Positions 6,630 through 11,210 of a DNA stretch of 11,210 nt are shown in pieces (within the stretch, counting starts at the first letter, position 1; each line of letters begins with the position of its first letter). The stretch lies in assembly GCF_031628175.1 (NCBI RefSeq), contig NZ_JAVLVT010000022.1, positions 1 to 11,210 on the forward strand, read 5' to 3'. Under the pieces are notes generated by a model, which ran no database searches, was not told the origin of the DNA, and was given only the letters and a program-made list of their open reading frames with translations. Source of the DNA: Lipingzhangella_A rawalii. Its GTDB lineage: Bacteria; Actinomycetota; Actinomycetes; Streptosporangiales; Streptosporangiaceae. Both the position numbers and the translations under genes were made by a program.

Positions 6630-8506
6630 CCACGACCACCGATGCTCGCCGACTTCTGGGCGGGGCCGCCGATCCCAAGGTGCTGCGAGAGCTGTCCGGT
6701 GAGGAGCTGGACGCGTTGGCGCAGCAGATCAGGGAGTTCCTGATCGAGAAAGTCGCCGCCGTGGGCGGCCACCTGGGCCCCAACCTGGGGGCGGTGGAGC
6801 TGACACTGGCGTTGCACCGGATCTTCGACTCCCCGCACGACACCTTGCTCTTTGACATCGGCCACCAGGCGTACGTGCATAAGCTGCTCACTGGCCGCGT
6901 CGAGGATTTCGACACCCTGCGCCAGGGGGACGGTCTGTCGGGCTACCTCTCCCGGGCCGAGTCCGAACACGACGTGATCGAGAACTCGCATGCCTCGACC
7001 GCCCTGGCCTATGCGGACGGCCTGGCCAAAGCCCGGCAGCTGAGCGGCGAGGACGACCGCGCGGTGGTGGCGGTGATCGGGGACGGCGCCATGAGCGGGG
7101 GCATGGCCTGGGAGGCCCTCAACAATCTCGGCGGCGCTCCGGAGCGGCCTGTGATCGTGGTTCTCAACGACAACGAACGCTCCTACGCACCCACCGTCGG
7201 CGGCCTCGCCGACCACCTGCAACAGCTGCGCGGGCAGAGCGACGACAGCATCGACTGGCTGGTGAAGAACAGCTCCCGCATCAGCGCCGGTGAGGGAACT
7301 GGCGGACCGCTGCCGGTCGCTCACAGCCTCTTCGAACTGCTCGGCTTCGCCTACCTCGGCCCTGTCGACGGACATCACCGCCCCTCGCTGGAGGAGGCGT
7401 TGCACCTGGCGCGGGAGCTGGAGCGGCCGGTTGTGGTGCACGCGGTCACCGCCAAAGGCAGGGGGTACGAGCCGGCAGAGAGTGAGCCGGATGACCGAAT
7501 GCACACCTGCGGCGTCCTCGACCCGGCCACCGGAGCGCCCGCCAAGAAGGCCTCCGCGCCCGGTTGGACCAGCGTCTTTGCCGACGAAATGTGCGCGTTG
7601 GGGGACGAACATAGGGAACTTGTTGCGCTGACAGCAGCCATGCCGGGTCCCACCGGACTGGCGAAATTCGGCGAGCGCTTCCCTGAACGGTTCTTCGATG
7701 TAGGCATCGCCGAACAGCACGCCGTCACCAGCGCAGCTGGCCTGGCGACCGGAGGGCTGCATCCGGTGGTGGGCGTGTACGCCACCTTCCTGGGCCGCGC
7801 CTTCGACCAGGTCCTGATGGACGTGGCCCTCCACCGACTGCCGGTGACTTTCGTCTTGGACCGGGCGGGCATCACCGGCCCCGACGGCCCCTCCCACCAC
7901 GGAATGTGGGACTTGACACTGCTGGGGGCCGTTCCTGGCATGCACGTGTCCGCCCCACGCGATGCCGCGCAGCTGCGCGAGCTGCTGGCCGAAGCCGTCG
8001 CCTACGAGGACGGTCCCACCGCACTGCGCTTCCCCAAAGCAAGTGCCGGGGCGGACATTCCGGCCCTGGAACGTATCGGCCAGGTCGACGTGCTGCACCG
8101 TTCCAGTGTCGCCGACATCCTCATCGTCGCCGCCGGGCCGCTGGCCGCCCCTGCCATCGAGGCCGCCGAAGCCCTCCAGGCGCAAGGCATTGGGGTCACC
8201 GTCGCCGACCCACGTTGGGCACTTCCCATCCTGCCTGAGCTGACCCAACTCGCCGCACGCCACCACCTGGTGGTCACCGTCGAGGACAACATCCGCCATG
8301 GAGGGCTCGGCGCCGCCCTGACCCGCGCCCTCGCCGATGCCAGCAACGCCACACCCCTGCGGGCCTTGGGCCTGCCCGGACGCTTCATCCCGCACGGAAA
8401 CCGCAATGACTTGCTCTCCCAGGCCGGTCTCGACGCCGAGGGCATCACCCAGGCCATCCTGCGAGCCTGTGCCCCAGAGCCCTTCCAGCCCGCTAAGGAG
8501 CGCTGA
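6626..8506 (+). CDS. dxs: 1-deoxy-D-xylulose-5-phosphate synthase
   Basis: Dxs condenses pyruvate with glyceraldehyde 3-phosphate to DXP, the thiamine-diphosphate-dependent entry step of the MEP pathway and commonly its main flux control point. The 626-residue protein has H49 in GGHLGPNLG, DIGHQAYVHK (77-86), the ThDP/metal motif GDGAMSGGMAWEALNN (152-167) with NDN (181-183), the catalytic Glu363 in IAEQHAVTSAAG, and the substrate region DRAGITGPDGPSHHGMWDL (412-430). The C-terminal transketolase-like domain ends with PGRFIPHGNRNDLL. It starts at ATG 6626, overlapping ispH by four bases, with AGGA at 6615-6618. Length is slightly below that of typical Streptomyces housekeeping Dxs. No key residue appears lost. 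Confidence 0.97.
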   Translation: MTTTTDARRLLGGAADPKVLRELSGEELDALAQQIREFLIEKVAAVGGHLGPNLGAVELTLALHRIFDSPHDTLLFDIGHQAYVHKLLTGRVEDFDTLRQGDGLSGYLSRAESEHDVIENSHASTALAYADGLAKARQLSGEDDRAVVAVIGDGAMSGGMAWEALNNLGGAPERPVIVVLNDNERSYAPTVGGLADHLQQLRGQSDDSIDWLVKNSSRISAGEGTGGPLPVAHSLFELLGFAYLGPVDGHHRPSLEEALHLARELERPVVVHAVTAKGRGYEPAESEPDDRMHTCGVLDPATGAPAKKASAPGWTSVFADEMCALGDEHRELVALTAAMPGPTGLAKFGERFPERFFDVGIAEQHAVTSAAGLATGGLHPVVGVYATFLGRAFDQVLMDVALHRLPVTFVLDRAGITGPDGPSHHGMWDLTLLGAVPGMHVSAPRDAAQLRELLAEAVAYEDGPTALRFPKASAGADIPALERIGQVDVLHRSSVADILIVAAGPLAAPAIEAAEALQAQGIGVTVADPRWALPILPELTQLAARHHLVVTVEDNIRHGGLGAALTRALADASNATPLRALGLPGRFIPHGNRNDLLSQAGLDAEGITQAILRACAPEPFQPAKER

Positions 8507-8509
8507 GAA

Positions 8510-9661
8510 ATGACCAGTACAGACCTCGGCATGCCCGCTCCCAGCACCCCGGGCACGGGCCAGGCCCCGCAAGTTCCGGTGCGCCGCCGCACACGAAAGC
8601 TGAAGGTCGGCGATGTCTCCGTGGGCGGCGACGCGCCGATCTCCGTACAGACGATGACCACCACCAAAACCGCCGATGTGGACGCCACGCTGCAGCAGAT
8701 CGCCGAAGTCACCGCAGCGGGCTGCGATATCATCCGTGTCGCTGTACCCACCAACGACGATGCGGCGGCCCTGCCGGCCATCGCTGCCAAGTCGCCGGTT
8801 CCGGTCATCGCAGACATCCACTTCCAGCCCCGCTACGTCTTCGCTGCCCTGGAGGCCGGGTGTGCCGCGGTACGCGTTAACCCCGGCAACATCAAGCGGT
8901 TCGACGACCGCGTCGGTGAGATCGCCTCCGCCGCCTTGGCTGCCGGTGTGCCGATCCGGATCGGCGTGAATGCCGGTTCCCTAGACAAGCGGCTCCTGGC
9001 CAAACACGGCGGCCCCACCCCCGCAGCCCTCGTCGAGTCCGCGCTGTGGGAAGCCTCCTTGTTCGAAGAGCACGGCTTCCGGGACGTGAAGATCGCAGTC
9101 AAACACCATGACCCGCTCACCATGGTCGCCGCCAACCGTCTCCTCGCCGAACGGTGCGACTACCCCCTACACCTGGGGGTGACCGAGGCCGGCCCCGCCT
9201 TCCAGGGCTCCATCAAATCCGCCACCGCCTTCAGCATCCTGTTGGGCGAGGGCATCGGCGACACCATCCGCGTCTCCCTCTCCGCCCCGCCCGTCGAACA
9301 GGTCAAGGCCGGTTGCCAGATCCTCTCCTCACTGAACCTGCGCCCCCGCAAGCTGGAGATCGTCTCCTGCCCCGGCTGCGGACGTCTCCAAGTCGACCTC
9401 CACAAGCTCACTGGTCAGGTCGAGGCCGCCTTCGACGGCTTCCCCCACCCTCTGCGTATCGCGGTAATGGGCTGCGTCGTCAACGGCCCCGGTGAAGCCA
9501 AGGAGGCCGACATCGGCGTCTCCTGCGGTAACGGCAAAGGACAGATATTCCACAAGGGTCACGTCATAAAGACAGTCCCCGAATCGAAAATCGTCGAAGC
9601 CCTCCTCGACGAAGCCCAGTCGCTCGTGGAAACTGACGTCCCGCGCGAGGATACGCAGTGA
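8510..9661 (+). CDS. ispG: (E)-4-hydroxy-3-methylbut-2-enyl-diphosphate synthase
   Basis: IspG (GcpE) converts MEcPP to HMBPP, the penultimate MEP step, using a [4Fe-4S] cluster; its product feeds the IspH encoded in the same operon. The 383-residue protein has the N-terminal TIM-barrel signatures ADIHFQPRYVFAAL and VRVNPGNIK, GVNAGSLDKRLL, LGVTEAGPAFQG and GDTIRVSLS. The C-terminal cluster domain has C287 and C290 (SCPGCGR), C322 (MGCVVNGPGEA) and catalytic Glu329. Bacterial copies known to me often have CPSCGR where this has CPGCGR. AAGGAG (8495-8500) sits nine bases before the ATG, three bases after the dxs stop. The final stop overlaps the next ATG as TGATG. Codon composition becomes less GC-rich over the last 30 or so codons. 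Confidence 0.97.
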   Translation: MTSTDLGMPAPSTPGTGQAPQVPVRRRTRKLKVGDVSVGGDAPISVQTMTTTKTADVDATLQQIAEVTAAGCDIIRVAVPTNDDAAALPAIAAKSPVPVIADIHFQPRYVFAALEAGCAAVRVNPGNIKRFDDRVGEIASAALAAGVPIRIGVNAGSLDKRLLAKHGGPTPAALVESALWEASLFEEHGFRDVKIAVKHHDPLTMVAANRLLAERCDYPLHLGVTEAGPAFQGSIKSATAFSILLGEGIGDTIRVSLSAPPVEQVKAGCQILSSLNLRPRKLEIVSCPGCGRLQVDLHKLTGQVEAAFDGFPHPLRIAVMGCVVNGPGEAKEADIGVSCGNGKGQIFHKGHVIKTVPESKIVEALLDEAQSLVETDVPREDTQ

Positions 9662-9942
9662 TGGCGGGAGAGATAAAGACCGCGACGTCCGTTCTGCAAT
9701 CGAAGAACCCCCTTTTCGGAACGAAGAAATTCGCACTCTCTTGTGCTCTCCGCATGCCAGGAAGCCTGGCTGTGTCGATGGGTTCCCGGACAATATTGGG
9801 ATTATATTTTTCTCCTATTGCGCCGCTCTGTCTCTCGCGGAATTCAGCTTTACTATGCTGCAGGCGGCCATGCGAACATCGTGACAATCGATATTTCTTT
9901 GTGGGGATCCAGGTGGCACCTGCAGTTGCCGAAGCTCATTAG
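9661..9942 (+). CDS. Hypothetical 93-aa frame coupled to ispG, uncertain
   Basis: ATG 9661 shares a base with the ispG stop (TGATG), and GAGGA (9647-9651) sits nine bases upstream, so ribosomes could continue into this frame. It starts MAGEIKTATSVLQSKNPLFG. The second half is rich in Cys and Arg (LCLSRNSALLCCRRPCEH), unlike a folded protein, and it contains TTA codons. A different frame (9743-9955) looks equally open through that second half. I do not recognise a family. Possibilities are a real small gene, a gene broken by a frameshift near 9745, or non-coding DNA that merely inherits a good start. Confidence 0.3.
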   Translation: MAGEIKTATSVLQSKNPLFGTKKFALSCALRMPGSLAVSMGSRTILGLYFSPIAPLCLSRNSALLCCRRPCEHRDNRYFFVGIQVAPAVAEAH

Positions 9943-9955
9943 AGATGAAAAATAA
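9743..9955 (+). CDS. Alternative 70-aa frame overlapping the previous one, uncertain
   Basis: This frame opens at GTG 9743 without a visible ribosome binding site and ends with TAA at 9953-9955, overlapping the next small gene's ATG (9945) by 11 bases. Its product (QYWDYIFLLLRRSV, IQLYYAAGGH, IDISLWGSRWHLQLPKL) has a more protein-like mix of aromatic and aliphatic residues than the frame starting at 9661. It may be the true C-terminal half of a frameshifted gene that begins near 9661. No family is recognised. Confidence 0.25.
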   Translation: MLSACQEAWLCRWVPGQYWDYIFLLLRRSVSRGIQLYYAAGGHANIVTIDISLWGSRWHLQLPKLIRDEK

Positions 9956-10139
9956 ATGGAAAGCAGAATTGAAGAAAGACCTCGATTCGCAAATGCATCG
10001 CTCTTCTGGTGAGACCTTAATTCGTCGAATCCGCGGAATTTCGTTTGCAGGATGGAGTTTCGTAATTTCTAGGAAGTGGTTGGATGAGATTCTGTCGAGT
10101 GAGTGCTTTCGAGTGGAGAAGGTGCCAGAACATCAGTAA
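9945..10139 (+). CDS. Small basic 64-aa protein with a TTA codon, unknown
   Basis: Encodes 64 residues beginning MKNKWKAELKKDLDSQMHR and continuing GETLIRRIRGISFAGWSF. It is basic, with several Trp, and probably helical at the N-terminus. No signal peptide or membrane helix is seen. Leu25 is encoded by TTA (10017-10019), a rare codon in Streptomyces that makes expression depend on the bldA tRNA. Only weak purine-rich sequence precedes the ATG. It lies 66 bases upstream of the preferred start of the terpene synthase, in the same low-GC block. No family is recognised; it could be an accessory protein or a gene remnant. Confidence 0.4.
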   Translation: MKNKWKAELKKDLDSQMHRSSGETLIRRIRGISFAGWSFVISRKWLDEILSSECFRVEKVPEHQ

Positions 10140-10150
10140 GGTGGCTCGCT

Positions 10151-10179
10151 TTGTCGCCCTGTGAATTCATGGACATATT
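10151..10179 (+). promoter_or_regulatory. Possible promoter for the terpene synthase
   Basis: TTGTCG (10151-10156) and CATATT (10174-10179) are separated by 17 bases and each match the sigma-70-type consensus at four of six positions. Transcription would start near 10186, leaving about 20 bases of leader that include the AGGAG at 10194-10198. This would allow expression separate from the upstream operon. Confidence 0.3.
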
Positions 10180-10205
10180 TCGTATATGCGGACAGGAGCT
10201 TGTTG

Positions 10206-11207
10206 ATGTTCAGAAACAATACTTCCCCTAACCTTCGGTTTATCGAGAATTCCGATTACCGATCCATGGTCGGAGATGTCATCCACTCCGGCCTCTTCGG
10301 CCAGGCCGCTGAAATGGGCCGACTTTATAGGCCCCAGGTAAACCGTGCGCAGATCGCCCGAGAGATAGAAGTTCTCACATCCGAATTCCAGGATTACGGA
10401 ATTAATGTACCTAGGGCGCTGATCAAAGACCTTGTCCTTATGCGCGGGATACAGCTTCCCACATCTGAAGATAAATTGGCGCTGGCTCTGAGTAGAGCCT
10501 ACGTATTTGGAACGTATGCTGACGACATCTGCTGTCGAAGCCGAAACGATTCTTTCGATCTTCTTCAGGGGTGCGTTTCTAGGCAACCAGGAGAGACATC
10601 TCAGCTCGGCTCCTACGCGGATATGATGCTGAATGAGTTGGGAGAATTCAGCGACAAAGAATTCATGGGGCCTTTCGGGATTTTCTTCTACATGGGGGTG
10701 CTCGGATGTGTTGTTGAGAACGAGTTCGCCGAGGATGTGACCGACAGCATTGACACTCAGTATGTCCGAAGCCTCACAGGGTTCTGTGAGATGTGGTTCA
10801 CCTCGCTCCAGTTCCTGGATCCATGTCTTTACTTCAGCAGAAACATGGGGTTCTGGGCGCCATCACTTTCCTTCATGGTTAAATTTCTGAACGATTTCAA
10901 CGACCTTCTGTCGTTCTACAAAGAAGCAGTCAATGAGCATGATTTCGCTGTAAGTCGGATTTACCGAAACGCAATTCGTTCCAGGAAGGCGTATGTCGAC
11001 TGCTACGGGGATACACTTAATTCTGGGGTTGATGCCTACCATCGAATTATGGATCTCGGAAATGAGGAGCAGCGGCCTTTTCTGGAAAATTATATGCAAG
11101 GATTCATCTACTGGCATCTTCATGTTAAGCGATACCGTTGGTGGGAAGTCTACCCAGATATTTACCCGGTCACAGACGTAGTTGAGAAGGCTCTTCAGTC
11201 GTCCTGA
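10206..11207 (+). CDS. Class I terpene synthase, trichodiene synthase (TRI5)-like
   Basis: A 333-residue all-helical cyclase expected to ionise a prenyl diphosphate with three Mg2+ ions. The Asp-rich motif is YADDICC (D106, D107), followed by the NSE triad NDLLSFYKE (N232, S236, E240). A C-terminal Arg-Tyr pair (R309, Y310) lies in WHLHVKRYRWWEVY. From memory, fungal trichodiene synthase has NDLMSFYKE and GYVTWHLCDRRYRLSEIY at the same places, closer than ordinary bacterial cyclases. The Asp motif lacks the third acidic residue of DDxxD. ATG 10206 is preferred because AGGAG (10194-10198) sits seven bases upstream; GTG 10161 would add 15 residues but lacks a good site. GC and codon use are well below the MEP genes, and there is no TTA codon. 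The neighbouring GGPP-type synthase suggests a C20 substrate; FPP remains possible. Confidence 0.85.
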   Translation: MFRNNTSPNLRFIENSDYRSMVGDVIHSGLFGQAAEMGRLYRPQVNRAQIAREIEVLTSEFQDYGINVPRALIKDLVLMRGIQLPTSEDKLALALSRAYVFGTYADDICCRSRNDSFDLLQGCVSRQPGETSQLGSYADMMLNELGEFSDKEFMGPFGIFFYMGVLGCVVENEFAEDVTDSIDTQYVRSLTGFCEMWFTSLQFLDPCLYFSRNMGFWAPSLSFMVKFLNDFNDLLSFYKEAVNEHDFAVSRIYRNAIRSRKAYVDCYGDTLNSGVDAYHRIMDLGNEEQRPFLENYMQGFIYWHLHVKRYRWWEVYPDIYPVTDVVEKALQSS

Positions 11208-11210
11208 TTC

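Noticed and set aside
6590..8821. 743-aa open frame on the minus strand
   Set aside because: Antisense to dxs and ispG, caused by GC-biased codon use. The composition is Gly/His/Gln-rich without domain signatures.
10161..10205. GTG 10161 as the start of the terpene synthase
   Set aside because: It lacks a ribosome binding site at useful spacing. ATG 10206 has AGGAG seven bases upstream, and a possible promoter overlaps the extension.

Overview
The window reads as high-GC actinobacterial DNA, most likely Streptomyces or a close relative. The main coding frames strongly prefer G or C at the third codon position, GTG starts and AGGAG/GGAGG ribosome binding sites are common, and the long antisense open frames typical of such genomes are present. 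It looks like an accessory region: two dead IS5-family insertion sequences, a helix-turn-helix/TPR regulator, and a compact isoprenoid gene cluster.

Layout, left to right. A strong imperfect hairpin (25-59) precedes a degenerate IS5-family element (about 83-943) whose transposase carries a nonsense codon and two frameshifts. A 53-residue acidic mini-protein (1063-1224) appears to be transcribed leaderless from a TATAAT box. It converges on a minus-strand pair: a 108-aa unknown protein (2965-2639), stop-start coupled to a 445-aa HTH/TPR regulator (2639-1302). A palindrome-rich non-coding stretch (2966-3513) lies upstream of that pair. A second, internally deleted IS5-family element (about 3514-4214) follows, then about 340 bases without a convincing gene but with a perfect 10-bp hairpin and a 10-bp palindrome.

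The core is a tight plus-strand operon: an all-trans polyprenyl diphosphate (probably geranylgeranyl diphosphate, GGPP) synthase (4555-5595), IspH (5610-6629), Dxs (6626-8506) and IspG (8510-9661). Dxs makes the first MEP-pathway intermediate. IspG and IspH carry out the last two steps to IPP and DMAPP. The prenyltransferase condenses these to a longer prenyl diphosphate. These are probably extra, cluster-dedicated copies that raise precursor supply; the middle MEP steps would come from genes elsewhere.

Composition changes sharply right after ispG. A lower-GC tail (9661-11207) holds one or two unrecognised small frames and then a 333-aa class I terpene synthase (10206-11207). Its C-terminal half resembles fungal trichodiene synthase (TRI5 family) more than ordinary bacterial terpene cyclases. 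The simplest reading is a terpene pathway, plausibly diterpene, in which the operon makes GGPP and the TRI5-like enzyme cyclises it. The substrate and product cannot be read from sequence. The terpene synthase is the most interesting object in the window.
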